From: a virus
DNA length: 24,012 bases
IMG/VR virus record: IMGVR_UViG_3300048026_000076
Span: 1-24,012 of that record
Reading direction: 5' to 3' (one strand)
The position numbers and the translations under genes are program-made. The notes below the pieces were generated by a model that was not told the origin of the DNA, ran no database searches, and was given only the letters and a program-made list of their open reading frames with translations. Below are positions 1-8,351 of this stretch, in pieces. How positions within the stretch are numbered: position 1 is the stretch's first letter; every line of letters begins with the position of its first letter.

Positions 1-820
1 CCGGTAAAATTTCAGAATAACTAGGAAAACCTTTATCTCTATATTTAGATTTACCCATCATTCTTGAAAACTTAGTTCTGTTTTTACCTATGTTTGGAAA
101 TCCATTTTTACCTAAAAGTTGATTCATAGCATCCGGTGAATCTAACCCCACCCAATCAGGAAAAACTTTACGCAAATCCGCGTCAAATTCTATTCTATCT
201 TCTTTAGCTATTTTTAAAATAGGAATCTGAGACATCATAGGTTGTGCTACAGCCGTAGAAAAATCTGCGGAAGTGTCTTTCATTGAATTAAAAATAGCGA
301 CGGGGCTTTCTCCGGTAGCTTCTGCGGCTTTAATTATTTTGTCTTGCTGACCTTTAGCCACGCCAGCCATAGACATCCAACCTCTACCTGTTCCGGCATG
401 TTGTTGAGAAAACTTATTTCCAGCCTCCACCGGAGTTACGGATGGTAAATCAATACCACCTATTTTACTTAAAACACCTAAATTACTTTGATCACCCCTT
501 ACAGGTACAATCGGTCTGCCCACTATTTTTTCAAGATCAACTGTTTGCCTGTCGCCAATGTTTGCCGGAGTAAAAACAGTTTCATCCATACCCGCTTCAG
601 ACAAAGACTCCCTGTAATTAAAACCAGATGATTGTTCTCTAGCCTTGTTGTATTTAGTAAAAGCAGTTTTTACGGCTGTCGGGTTTTGAACAGACTCGTC
701 GGTTAAAAAACCAAGGCGAACAAGCCTCCCCAACGGAACCGACTCAGCTTCTTGAGACTGCGTAGCCGCTACTATTGGTGCGCTTGCTTTTGCCAAACCT
801 TTAAGAAAACTAGCTCCCAT
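1..820 (-). CDS. Partial large virion/ejection-type protein (C-terminus beyond left edge)
   Basis: Translating the minus strand from an ATG at 820 gives an open frame with no stop to the window edge, at least 273 codons. It begins MGASFLKGLAKASAPIVAAT. The start overlaps the stop of the upstream gene as TAATG, so the two are probably translationally coupled. The visible part is soluble-looking, mixed in composition and has no transmembrane segment. A distinctive conserved-looking stretch lies near residues 220-265, containing FPDWVGLDSPDAMNQLLG followed by a basic KNRTKFSRMMGKSKYRDKGF segment. I have only an impression that similar modules occur in very large internal proteins of marine phages; this is unverified. 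Position at the end of the ejection-protein block suggests a virion-internal role, by inference. It is a real gene because the frame is stop-free over 820 nt and fits the coupled operon. Confidence 0.8.
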   Translation of the reverse strand, partial: MGASFLKGLAKASAPIVAATQSQEAESVPLGRLVRLGFLTDESVQNPTAVKTAFTKYNKAREQSSGFNYRESLSEAGMDETVFTPANIGDRQTVDLEKIVGRPIVPVRGDQSNLGVLSKIGGIDLPSVTPVEAGNKFSQQHAGTGRGWMSMAGVAKGQQDKIIKAAEATGESPVAIFNSMKDTSADFSTAVAQPMMSQIPILKIAKEDRIEFDADLRKVFPDWVGLDSPDAMNQLLGKNGFPNIGKNRTKFSRMMGKSKYRDKGFPSYSEILP

Positions 821-1743
821 TAATCTTCTCCGCTCATAAGTAAAGCCCCGCCAGCCGCTGTGGCGCCAAGTAAAGCGGGGTCTGCCCCACCAAACTGTAC
901 GCCGTCCCTTGTAAACAAACGAGGGTCACCTTCGGGTATGTATTTTGGATTCTTAGCTACAAGCGTGTCACCTATCTGGATCACACGGTCGGCGCCTTCT
1001 AATGGCTTACCGTTTTTTATATCGTAGAAAGCTCCAGACTTTTGTGGGTTAGCTCCAACCTGAATAACATTTTTTTGTCTCATTAATTTATTCATGTCTT
1101 CGACAATGTTAGGGTTGTTTTGGTACTCACCGGTCATCATGTGAAACGGGTGTTTGTTTGTTTTGTTTGTCGCAACACCCAAAGCCGCGTCAGGGTTAAC
1201 ACCAAAGGTTACATTTTTTAAATCACTGCCGCCGCCGTAACCCATAACGTCTGTTTGTTTTGCGGGGTTGTGCAGTGTCTCAACGTACTCGCCTTTGTTT
1301 GTGTAGGCGGGTATGTCTAAGCGAGAGGAAACCTGTGTTCCATCTGGAATGTTAACAGTGCCGCCTTTACCGGTTAGACCTGTTTTAAAAACCTTTTTAC
1401 CGACACTAGCCAAAGCTTTATCAGTAGGAACAACCTCGGGTGCTGATGTGGCCGGAGACTTAGCTCTGTTAGTCAGCCACCAGTCACGGTACTCATCAAA
1501 AGTCATACTGCCTTCTTCGACTTTTTTAACAAGACTCATAGCCTCTAAGTCTTTACCAGTGTTGGCGTTAGGATTTGCCGACATGGTGCCACGCATATCA
1601 AGCATTTCTTCTTCGTTTCTGAAACCGCCAGCGGAAAGTACGTTATCTTGACGCGCTTGTTTTTCAGCCGCAGACAAATCCTTTACTTTTTTCATATCGT
1701 AAAAGTTTTCTACTATTCTTGTTGCCGCTTTAAAAACGCTCAT
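820..1743 (-). CDS. Unknown protein of the internal/ejection block, 307 aa
   Basis: I do not recognise a named family. The N-terminal third (about residues 1-100) is charged and helical-looking. The middle (about 128-215) has a compact, Gly/Pro-punctuated domain beginning with a VNIPDGTQVSSRLDIPAYT segment, followed by YVETLHNP and by a FGVNPDAALGVATNKTNKHP stretch. That layout resembles small globular domains embedded in large multi-domain phage proteins. The C-terminus is hydrophobic (DPALLGATAAGGALLMSGED), possibly a short membrane-active helix. The ATG at 1743 lies 2 nt past the upstream stop, and the stop overlaps the next ATG (TAATG). Context suggests a virion protein delivered with the DNA or part of the ejection apparatus. 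This is inference from position and composition only. Confidence 0.8.
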   Translation of the reverse strand: MSVFKAATRIVENFYDMKKVKDLSAAEKQARQDNVLSAGGFRNEEEMLDMRGTMSANPNANTGKDLEAMSLVKKVEEGSMTFDEYRDWWLTNRAKSPATSAPEVVPTDKALASVGKKVFKTGLTGKGGTVNIPDGTQVSSRLDIPAYTNKGEYVETLHNPAKQTDVMGYGGGSDLKNVTFGVNPDAALGVATNKTNKHPFHMMTGEYQNNPNIVEDMNKLMRQKNVIQVGANPQKSGAFYDIKNGKPLEGADRVIQIGDTLVAKNPKYIPEGDPRLFTRDGVQFGGADPALLGATAAGGALLMSGED

Positions 1744-1745
1744 AC

Positions 1746-2348
1746 TTAGTTGCCGGCTCGGTTATTAAGAAAATCGTCCACGCTTACTGTTTCAACAGGG
1801 GAGTATAAACTACCGTGAGTAAAATCCATAGGTTGGACGTCATTTAATTTTGGCAGGTTTGGATCTGCGTTTATAACATCTTCAACGGCTTGGTTTTTTT
1901 CTTTTTCAAACTGTATCGCTTTTTCCTCGGTGTCCGTTAAAGCTCCGCCTCCGTCATAAACGTAAGGTATTCCCACGTCAGAACCCGTGTCGACTGAGTT
2001 TAACATCCCAACGGAAGGGTTGTTAGTAAATTGGTTAACGCTTCTAAAAGAAGATATTGGGTCGCCCATAGACACCGGCGAGTAAGCACTGTGCTTGGAT
2101 ATGTTTGGGTCGTCACTAGGATTAAATAAACCATCAAGACCCGTACCCTTGGCGAAACCAGATTGACCAAAGGCAGAACCTTTGTAAGCGTCTGTTATTC
2201 CCCCCGTTATGTCTTTTGATTTTGCGCTAAAAGCTTTACTGACTTGGTTTATAGGATCAGTTATGCCAGCTAAAGCAGAACCCGCCTCACCCAAAGCCGC
2301 CATTGTGTTAGCGCCCATACCCTGTAACGCCGCTAAAAATTGCATCAT
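1746..2348 (-). CDS. Unknown Ala/Gly/Ser-rich protein, 200 aa, ejection block
   Basis: The product starts MMQFLAALQGMGANTMAALG, a small-residue amphipathic or membrane-prone N-terminal region (about residues 1-32). A Gly/Ser/Asn/Asp-rich, probably flexible middle follows, then an acidic C-terminal half. Two consecutive ATG codons are available (2348 and 2345). The first makes an ATGA overlap with the upstream stop; the second overlaps it too. There is no recognised catalytic motif. Its size and composition fit the small internal proteins of short-tailed phages that leave the capsid ahead of the DNA (the P22 gp7 role), but no sequence identity to such a family can be claimed. Confidence 0.75.
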   Translation of the reverse strand: MMQFLAALQGMGANTMAALGEAGSALAGITDPINQVSKAFSAKSKDITGGITDAYKGSAFGQSGFAKGTGLDGLFNPSDDPNISKHSAYSPVSMGDPISSFRSVNQFTNNPSVGMLNSVDTGSDVGIPYVYDGGGALTDTEEKAIQFEKEKNQAVEDVINADPNLPKLNDVQPMDFTHGSLYSPVETVSVDDFLNNRAGN

Positions 2349-4282
2349 TCTGCTAATACTCCTTTACCATCTGTGTCTTTGTCAAAAACAGCGTTGTAAA
2401 CTTTTTCTAAACCGTTTGCAGAAGCTATGTTAAGGCCGGCTCTCTGCCAATCTTTTAAAGCCTTAGCGTCAGTCGGCGCCCTCATAGCCCAATCCCTCAA
2501 AGCCTTACTGTTAAAACCTTTACCAGCTAAGTAAGTTGTTAAAAGACCAGCCATAGCGGGAGCAGACGCAACAGTTAAATCACCAGTTAACAGACTAGCG
2601 CCAATCAAACCCACTGACGCTAACCCACTTTGCACAGCCATAGTTCCAGCCGTGTTAGATCGGTTTACGTTTTGAGTTACATCTCTAGCGTTTTCAGCAA
2701 AAACTCTAAGGTCTTTTAGTATTTCTTTTTGCGAGCCCGAAAACAATATATCCTGTGAGGCTTGGGGTATAACATCAGTAGATGTTTGACTTAACATTCT
2801 CTCTAACGATAAAGCTGTTTCTTCTGCGTTTTGACCTCTAGGCGTTGCTTGACCAAGATTTTCCATTAAAGCACCACCGGCACTGTCGGGAACCATACCC
2901 GCGTCTGCTGATCTTGCAAGGTCGCTAGGCCGTTTAGTCGCTTGGCTTTTTAAATTTTGAAAAACAACTTCAGGCGCTAAATCACCTCTAGCGTTTTTAG
3001 TAAGCGGATCAATGACGTCTCTAAAAACTTTTGAGCCCTCACTGTAAAAACCATCCGCCCTTTGCCAAGCTTTGTATGCGTCAACACCCACTTCCTCAGC
3101 AACCAAACCCATGTCACTTGATAGGGCAGAGTATATTTTTTTAAGGTCTGAATCCATAGCGCCAGCTAGGGTGTCAGATTTACCACTGCTTATTAGGTCG
3201 CCTATCTTTGTACGCAAACTTTTTAAATCTCTATACGAAATTTGGCTTAAGTCAAGATTAGCTAAATCATACATAAGACCTTTGTTCATTAAATTAGCTA
3301 AGTCTTCATTTCCAAATGCGGATTTAAGATCAGCCGTAGCGGAAGAAAGGTTTGGCGTGTCTATTAAACGGTTAGGGTCAATAAAATCATCTACAGCGTT
3401 GTAAAGTTTATCTGCTTCGCTTTTAAATGTGTCTCTGGTTGCGTTAGCTATGGCTATCATTTCAGAACCAGAACTTGTTGGGTCTGCACGTCCACCGCCA
3501 GCGTTAAAGAAATCGTCTATTGATTGTCTAGCACTATCTATAGCCTCTTCACCTCTTTTTCTAGCTTTACCGGCGGTAAGAAAAAGACCGGACAAGGCCG
3601 CTTCTGTTTTTTGCACAATAGGGCTGTTACTTATCATCCCCAGTGTTGGCTGAAAGCCTCTGCGGTTTGCCGCTTCTATCATTGGGTTGTTAGCTACAGA
3701 AGTTCCAAATCTAGACACAGCAGGTTTTGCCGCGTCTATTGCCTTGTCAATAGGTAAAGCGTTTAATACAGTGTTCAAACCAATGTTTTTAGCTTGATCT
3801 CCGGCTGATCGCGTGTCTGTCGCACCCGTCAAAGCCCTAACACCTCGGTCGTAAAGCTCTCCACCTAAAGTAGCGCCAAGTCCGGCTCCGCCGTAAGCCC
3901 CCACAGGGTTCATAGTAGCCGCGCCGCCCAGCAAAAAACCACCTGTGCCGCCTATCATTTCCGGTATAATACGCCCTTGCTCAATAAAATCACCGGTATC
4001 AACGCCTCTCGGGTTGTGTATTCTTGGCGTTCCGTTCTCGTCAATGTAAGCGTAGTTTCCATCGCCATACGGGGTGGCCGTGGGGTATCGACTTCTAAGT
4101 GTTGAAAGCTTATCTTCAGGCGTTTGCGCTGTCGAAACAGCGGCTCTAAGATTTAAAGCAGAACCGCCAGAGTTTAAATTTTCATAAGGCGTTTGCTGAA
4201 GAGATTGTCTTTGCTTGTTAAGCGCCAACTCTTTTCTTCTAGCCTCTATTATTTTAGGATCTATAGGTACTAAAGTTGTCAT
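2345..4282 (-). CDS. Probable DNA-ejection / internal virion protein, 645 aa
   Basis: This is a large, mostly helical protein. The N-terminus is charged (residues 1-30). A glycine-rich hydrophobic stretch follows at about residues 108-140 (PEMIGGTGGFLLGGAATMNP). A long helical body with many Ala, Asp, Lys and Ser residues occupies about 180-540. A second hydrophobic Ala/Gly/Leu segment lies near 550-590 (SGLASVGLIGASLLTGDLTV). Two membrane-prone segments in a large helical protein of the virion operon are typical of pilot or ejection proteins that insert into the cell envelope (P22 gp16/gp20 and T7 gp15/gp16 functions). Function is therefore inferred from architecture and position, not from a motif. 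ATGA overlaps link it to both neighbours. No lytic transglycosylase motif is evident. Confidence 0.75.
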   Translation of the reverse strand: MTTLVPIDPKIIEARRKELALNKQRQSLQQTPYENLNSGGSALNLRAAVSTAQTPEDKLSTLRSRYPTATPYGDGNYAYIDENGTPRIHNPRGVDTGDFIEQGRIIPEMIGGTGGFLLGGAATMNPVGAYGGAGLGATLGGELYDRGVRALTGATDTRSAGDQAKNIGLNTVLNALPIDKAIDAAKPAVSRFGTSVANNPMIEAANRRGFQPTLGMISNSPIVQKTEAALSGLFLTAGKARKRGEEAIDSARQSIDDFFNAGGGRADPTSSGSEMIAIANATRDTFKSEADKLYNAVDDFIDPNRLIDTPNLSSATADLKSAFGNEDLANLMNKGLMYDLANLDLSQISYRDLKSLRTKIGDLISSGKSDTLAGAMDSDLKKIYSALSSDMGLVAEEVGVDAYKAWQRADGFYSEGSKVFRDVIDPLTKNARGDLAPEVVFQNLKSQATKRPSDLARSADAGMVPDSAGGALMENLGQATPRGQNAEETALSLERMLSQTSTDVIPQASQDILFSGSQKEILKDLRVFAENARDVTQNVNRSNTAGTMAVQSGLASVGLIGASLLTGDLTVASAPAMAGLLTTYLAGKGFNSKALRDWAMRAPTDAKALKDWQRAGLNIASANGLEKVYNAVFDKDTDGKGVLAE

Positions 4283-5619
4283 TGTCTCACATCCACGTCT
4301 GTTCTACTTCCGTCATCGTTAATAACGTAAAAACCAAGTTCATCTTCGTAATAGTCTTGGCCGTCGTCTGATGTTCCAACGGGTATAGGTGCGGCTTTTT
4401 CTTGCGGCCTGTACTCAGAGAAAACATCATTACCTAAAAAGCGTTGACCTAAACCGTTTTCATCCGAAACACCAAACATGCCAAGTTTATTAAGAGCAGA
4501 CGATCTACCGGCGTCATAGGTAGCCATGTTAATTTGCATTAATTCGGTAGATACATTTCTTAAATCCTCAATAATTTTAGCAGGTAAAAAATTACCTTCC
4601 TTAAATTGTCTTTCTAACATTTTAACTTTGTCTAATGCCGCCCCCGCACCTGCTACAACTCGGTATTCAGAATCACGAACAACTGAAGTTGGGTCAAGTT
4701 GTTTCATAAATTGAAATACAGCCGCAATATTTCCTACAGGGCTGTCTGCGTCAAGCGCGGCAATGAGTTGCTGATATTTTTCAATAGAGTCTCTAAAGTT
4801 ATCGGACTTAAACCTTTTTGCAACCTCATCAACCTCTGAGTATGTGTTTAGATTCATAATAACAGGTTCAAAGTCTCCTACAGGATCAATTCGTATAGCC
4901 TTACCCGTCGCACTTACATTATATTCACCAAAAATCTTTTTAAACATTACGGGGTCTTGTCTTGATTTATCGTAGGTGCCTTTTCCGTAAGTCCCATCTG
5001 CCCAGCTTCTAAAAGTTTTGTCTGCCTCAGTCATACCGGCAAAAGCCGAAGCTTGATTTAATCGAGTTTGGTTTTGAAAGTTAGTTATTCTGTTTTGATT
5101 TAACTGCTCAAGGTAAGAAGCCCTTGTCTGCCGCTGGTTGTCTGCCGCTTGGTATACAGCAGTTCGCATACCTTCTGCGGCTAAAAACTGTTGCCGGTAA
5201 CCGGCGTCAAGTTTTGCAGAAGGGTCGTATCGGCTTGTGTCCTCACCACCTAGCCAAAACAAGGGAGACAAAAACAACCTACCAGTGTCGGCTAACGTGT
5301 CGCCTATTCTAAACCCAACACTGTTTCTAATTTCTTTGTACTTATCCTCAGCCATCTGCATCCTAAGCTGAGTGTCTTTATCTTTAGCTTGAGCAAGCAT
5401 CATAGAAGGCGTAACAAATTTATCACTATCACCCACCCTAACCAAACCAGCGTTTAGAGCATCTCTCTGCTTTGAAGCTCCGACAACATGTATGCCTTTG
5501 TCTTGAGCGTACAACTGCTGAACAGTTGCCACTTGGTTAGAGTCAGCAGTGTTAAACCCCTCTAAAGCTTGTGGGTTGTTTTCGTCTAACTTACCTATTG
5601 AATCAAAAAAACCAGCCAT
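4279..5619 (-). CDS. Probable internal virion protein, 446 aa
   Basis: The product is a hydrophilic, largely helical protein starting MAGFFDSIGKLDENNPQALE. About residues 70-200 are rich in Gln, Ala, Arg and Asn with few Gly or Pro, consistent with long helices. One moderately hydrophobic stretch (DTGRLFLSPLFWLGGEDTSR) lies near 111-130. The C-terminus is acidic and Tyr-rich (DDGQDYYEDELGFYVINDDG). I do not recognise a family. The ATG at 5619 is preceded by a GGGA Shine-Dalgarno-like sequence about 9 nt upstream, and the stop forms an ATGA overlap with the next gene. Position between two other ejection-type proteins suggests it is packaged in the head or belongs to the ejection complex. That role is inference. 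Confidence 0.75.
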   Translation of the reverse strand: MAGFFDSIGKLDENNPQALEGFNTADSNQVATVQQLYAQDKGIHVVGASKQRDALNAGLVRVGDSDKFVTPSMMLAQAKDKDTQLRMQMAEDKYKEIRNSVGFRIGDTLADTGRLFLSPLFWLGGEDTSRYDPSAKLDAGYRQQFLAAEGMRTAVYQAADNQRQTRASYLEQLNQNRITNFQNQTRLNQASAFAGMTEADKTFRSWADGTYGKGTYDKSRQDPVMFKKIFGEYNVSATGKAIRIDPVGDFEPVIMNLNTYSEVDEVAKRFKSDNFRDSIEKYQQLIAALDADSPVGNIAAVFQFMKQLDPTSVVRDSEYRVVAGAGAALDKVKMLERQFKEGNFLPAKIIEDLRNVSTELMQINMATYDAGRSSALNKLGMFGVSDENGLGQRFLGNDVFSEYRPQEKAAPIPVGTSDDGQDYYEDELGFYVINDDGSRTDVDVRQ

Positions 5620-5631
5620 AACTATTTCCCG

Positions 5632-6690
5632 TTAACCGAAGCTAAAGCCTCTGCTTTTGCTACTAGATTTACTTGTCGAATCGCTAAGAACAGTAGGATC
5701 GCCAATAATGTTTTTGTAAAACTCAGTGCCTTGGTACGGCGCCATTTCATTAGCAAACTGATTGTTAAACTGCTCTTGTTGGTAACCACGCATGTAATCA
5801 CCAGCGCCAAACTGGTTTCCAAAGCCACTAGCGGCAATGTTTCCGCCAGTAGATATGTTATTAACACCCCTAGCGCCCATGTTTGCCGCCATGTTAGCAC
5901 CAAACTGTTGGTTCTGTTGGTTTCCAGTAAAAGCGTTCATGCCCATATTCATACCGGCGCCATACATATTGTTAAAAGCGCCAGCGTTAGCAAGGTTGGT
6001 TTGCTGGTTAAAGCCTGCGTTTTGAGCCGCACGTTGCGCTTCTACATTAATAGCGTTGTTGTATGCCTGACCTCTAAGACCAGCTATAATATCACCGGCT
6101 CTGTCTCCAGCGCCTCTAACAGCAACGCCTTCCATCATACCCGCTCGACTAGACCCACTGTTACCAGTGCCTGCCGCCGCAGAGCCGATACCTGTCAGTG
6201 TTTGCTCGTTTAACACTCGACCCACGTCTCTTGTTGCCGCGTCTATTTGCGAGTTAAGAAGATCATTATTAATGTAGTTGTTTAAATTGTTTTGGTCAAA
6301 ACCCATGTTAACAGCGGCGTTAGCGTTTGCCGTGTTACCAGCGGCAAGTTGACCACCCGTTAAAGCGGTTCCCATACCGGCGGCGGCTGTCCCGCCCATA
6401 GCGTTGTCGGCGTAACCCATAGCGGCGTCAGACCCACCCATAAGATTTTGACCTTGATTCATAACCGCTTGACCCGCGCCGACTTGCTGTCCTCCAAGGG
6501 CGGCTTGGTTGTTGATTCCGGTTTGTATGTTTTGGTTTAAACCCGCCAGTTGTTGTTGAGGCATTCCTGACTGATATAGGTCACTCGCCCCACCCCGAAC
6601 CTCGTCAAGATACGGCTGTTGATTAGGATCAACAAAAGTCTTTGCCGTTTGACTAGATTTGCTACTACTACTACTTAATCCGAATGCCAT
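5632..6690 (-). CDS. Gly/Ala/Asn/Gln-rich virion protein, likely ejection component, 352 aa
   Basis: The protein is low in complexity: Gly, Ala, Asn, Gln and Met dominate about residues 40-330, with recurring NQQ, MG, AAG and GAG patterns. The N-terminus (MAFGLSSSSSKSSQTAKTFV) and C-terminus (SDSTSKSSSKSRGFSFG) are both Ser/Lys-rich tails. Near residues 165-200 is a Gly/Ser-rich turn (GTGNSGSSRAGMMEGVAVRG) within an otherwise helical-looking region. Such proteins are common next to the tail genes of marine short-tailed phages and are usually found in virions, but I cannot assign a specific role. An AAGGTG Shine-Dalgarno lies just upstream of the ATG at 6690. The compositional bias creates several long antisense open frames here, which are not genes. 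Confidence 0.78.
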   Translation of the reverse strand: MAFGLSSSSSKSSQTAKTFVDPNQQPYLDEVRGGASDLYQSGMPQQQLAGLNQNIQTGINNQAALGGQQVGAGQAVMNQGQNLMGGSDAAMGYADNAMGGTAAAGMGTALTGGQLAAGNTANANAAVNMGFDQNNLNNYINNDLLNSQIDAATRDVGRVLNEQTLTGIGSAAAGTGNSGSSRAGMMEGVAVRGAGDRAGDIIAGLRGQAYNNAINVEAQRAAQNAGFNQQTNLANAGAFNNMYGAGMNMGMNAFTGNQQNQQFGANMAANMGARGVNNISTGGNIAASGFGNQFGAGDYMRGYQQEQFNNQFANEMAPYQGTEFYKNIIGDPTVLSDSTSKSSSKSRGFSFG

Positions 6691-6714
6691 TTTTTTTCAC
6701 CTTTTAATTAAATT

Positions 6715-7278
6715 TTATTGAGCTATCTCAGTAGCCGAAAAAATAGTCATACCTCTTTCACAATTAGTTGCGTCGGTATCATTGGCTGTGTGGTTAATAT
6801 TTATCGAACCGGTATATTTCCCGATAAAAGAGGGCTTATACGTTAATGTTGATGTTGTGTTTGGACTGTCATAATAAAGCACACTGACAGATTCTAAAGT
6901 AGTACTTTGATCCGTCGAAACATAGCTTTGAGAAGAAGGAACAATACCACACAGCCTGTCTCCCGCCGAAGAGGCTCCCAACCGTGTCGTCCCCCTGTGA
7001 AAACCCCAAACTCCGTCCCAAGCGTTGTCGTCTGGAACAAGCTCAAAACAAGAAACAAACTCTAGCTTTATTATAGAGTTTGTTTTTTTAGGCGTTATAT
7101 TAACAGCGTAATCGTCTAAAAGAACATATTGACTGCTGGTATGACTCACATCGCTAATAGCGTCGCTCTGAAAATATTTAACCTGCACCACAGATCCTGC
7201 CGCATAAACAGGAACAGCAGATTCAATAACGCCGGTTCCGGTTAAGTTGTTTAGATTGTTTACTTTAAGTGTACTCAT
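6715..7278 (-). CDS. Short tail-fibre-like / fibre-tip protein, 187 aa
   Basis: The N-terminus MSTLKVNNLNNLTGTGVIES matches a motif commonly seen at the start of marine phage fibre subunits. The rest is beta-rich with alternating hydrophobic residues and many Thr, Ser, Tyr and Asn. It includes GSVVQVKYFQSDAIS near residues 28-42 and a Trp-rich loop (DNAWDGVWGFHRGTT) near 84-98, consistent with a compact beta-sandwich binding domain. It probably forms or caps a trimeric tail fibre and contacts the host surface. It follows a collar-domain fibre gene by 8 nt, with an AGGA ribosome-binding sequence in the gap. The fibre assignment rests on composition and neighbours; no specific receptor can be inferred. 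Confidence 0.65.
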   Translation of the reverse strand: MSTLKVNNLNNLTGTGVIESAVPVYAAGSVVQVKYFQSDAISDVSHTSSQYVLLDDYAVNITPKKTNSIIKLEFVSCFELVPDDNAWDGVWGFHRGTTRLGASSAGDRLCGIVPSSQSYVSTDQSTTLESVSVLYYDSPNTTSTLTYKPSFIGKYTGSININHTANDTDATNCERGMTIFSATEIAQ

Positions 7279-7286
7279 TTTTTCCT

Positions 7287-8351
7287 CTAATTGATAGTAA
7301 CCGTCACGCCGGAATTTATCGTGGTTGTTGCTCCTTTAGTGATGTTTATAAAAGAAGAGTAGCTGGAGTTTACTGATACCACGGTGTCGACTAAAACCCA
7401 GTGATTAGGGTCAACCCTTTCCCATATATAGGTAGTAAAATAAGGAGGCATGTTGTTATGCGGTTGACCACCCCCCTTAACATCACTCCAATTATGCTCC
7501 ATAACACTTTCATCAGTGCCTGATGTACCATAAAGAGCGTAGTTATCATCTGTTCCGTATGAATCCCTTGGTATTCTTAAATTGTGTGAGTGACTCGGCA
7601 TTTCATTTTCTATCAACGTGTGTGTTTTATCTCCGCCTGCTTTTCTTGCAGAGTTAAAATCGCTATCTCCACTGTCAACTCCGACTAAAGTTCTCCCCTC
7701 CACGGATTGAACCCAATAACCATTAAAACTAGTGTTAGGATTAAATGTGCTAGAAACGGTAAGATAAATAGCGCCGATAGGGTATAGAGCGTCTAAAGTC
7801 TGCGTCCAAGTTTTGTAGTCACTTAGAGCAGTGCTTATTGACGTGCTTATTGCCGTGTTCATACCTGTGGTGTTAGTGTAATCAGACAATGCGGTAGATA
7901 TTGCAGTACCCATGCCGATTGTTGTGGTGTAATTATCTAAATTACTAGCTTCTTTTATTCTTTTATTTACGCTACCTGTTAGCGAGTCAGCGCCGTCTAT
8001 TAAATTAATTCTAGTTTCTAATGCCGGCAAAAACTCCGTGGTGTCTAACTGATCTTGCAGTAAAGTAACTATAGCATTGGCTCCGGCTTGTGTGTCTGGT
8101 ATGTCTACTCTAGACCAAGCGTTACCCGTGTAAAGATACAAACCTGCACCACTAGATGGATTCCAATCAGTGCCGTCTGCGTAAACAATGTCTCCAACTT
8201 GAGGTTTAGAAGGCTCTTGGTGTAAAACCGGCGTGTTGGTGGACGATTTTTCAGATGTCAAAGCGTTTGAAACTCTTGTCAGCTCGTTAAAAACCCAACG
8301 AACTATGTTTTCGTTAGTAGATAAAGACACCATTTGAGGTTTATAACTCAT
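7287..8351 (-). CDS. Tail fibre with collar-like (gp10 C-terminal type) receptor-binding domain, 354 aa
   Basis: About residues 1-110 form an N-terminal attachment region with a small domain near 50-85 (QVGDIVYADGTDWNPSSGAG followed by LYLYTGNAWSRVD). Residues 141-180 carry two imperfect repeats built on the word ISTALSDY, probably a short coiled or beta shaft. Residues 189-312 are a collar-like domain: LYPIGAIYLTV, then an EGRTLVGVD segment, HTLIENEMPSHSHN, and GGGQPHNNMPPYFTTYIWER. The MPSHSH and PHNN words are the hallmark histidine motifs of this fold, known from T4 gp10/gp12-type fibre tips. About 37 residues follow the domain (residues 318-354), ending in a Thr-rich beta segment, an unusual extra tip. 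It overlaps the upstream nozzle gene by ATGA. Likely role: host adsorption. Confidence 0.8.
   Translation of the reverse strand: MSYKPQMVSLSTNENIVRWVFNELTRVSNALTSEKSSTNTPVLHQEPSKPQVGDIVYADGTDWNPSSGAGLYLYTGNAWSRVDIPDTQAGANAIVTLLQDQLDTTEFLPALETRINLIDGADSLTGSVNKRIKEASNLDNYTTTIGMGTAISTALSDYTNTTGMNTAISTSISTALSDYKTWTQTLDALYPIGAIYLTVSSTFNPNTSFNGYWVQSVEGRTLVGVDSGDSDFNSARKAGGDKTHTLIENEMPSHSHNLRIPRDSYGTDDNYALYGTSGTDESVMEHNWSDVKGGGQPHNNMPPYFTTYIWERVDPNHWVLVDTVVSVNSSYSSFINITKGATTTINSGVTVTIN
7812..7931 (-). repeat. Imperfect tandem coding repeat in fibre shaft
   Basis: These bases encode residues 141-180 of the collar-domain fibre. The words TTTIGMGTAISTALSDY and TNTTGMNTAISTSISTALSDY occur back to back, with an extra STSI insertion in the second copy. 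The repeat is clear in protein and diverged in DNA, so it is an old structural repeat rather than a recent duplication. It probably forms the shaft between the attachment region and the tip. Confidence 0.6.

Noticed and set aside
5731-6213. 160-aa plus-strand open frame and a 93-aa minus-strand frame at 5622-5903
   Set aside because: Both overlap the low-complexity 352-aa gene; GC-biased Ala/Gly/Asn codons leave other frames open by chance, and neither shows a ribosome-binding site or domain-like sequence.
7200-7290. Possible second terminator between fibre genes
   Set aside because: The 8-nt gap at 7279-7286 and adjacent bases contain only a ribosome-binding sequence and an A-run; no stable GC-rich stem is present.
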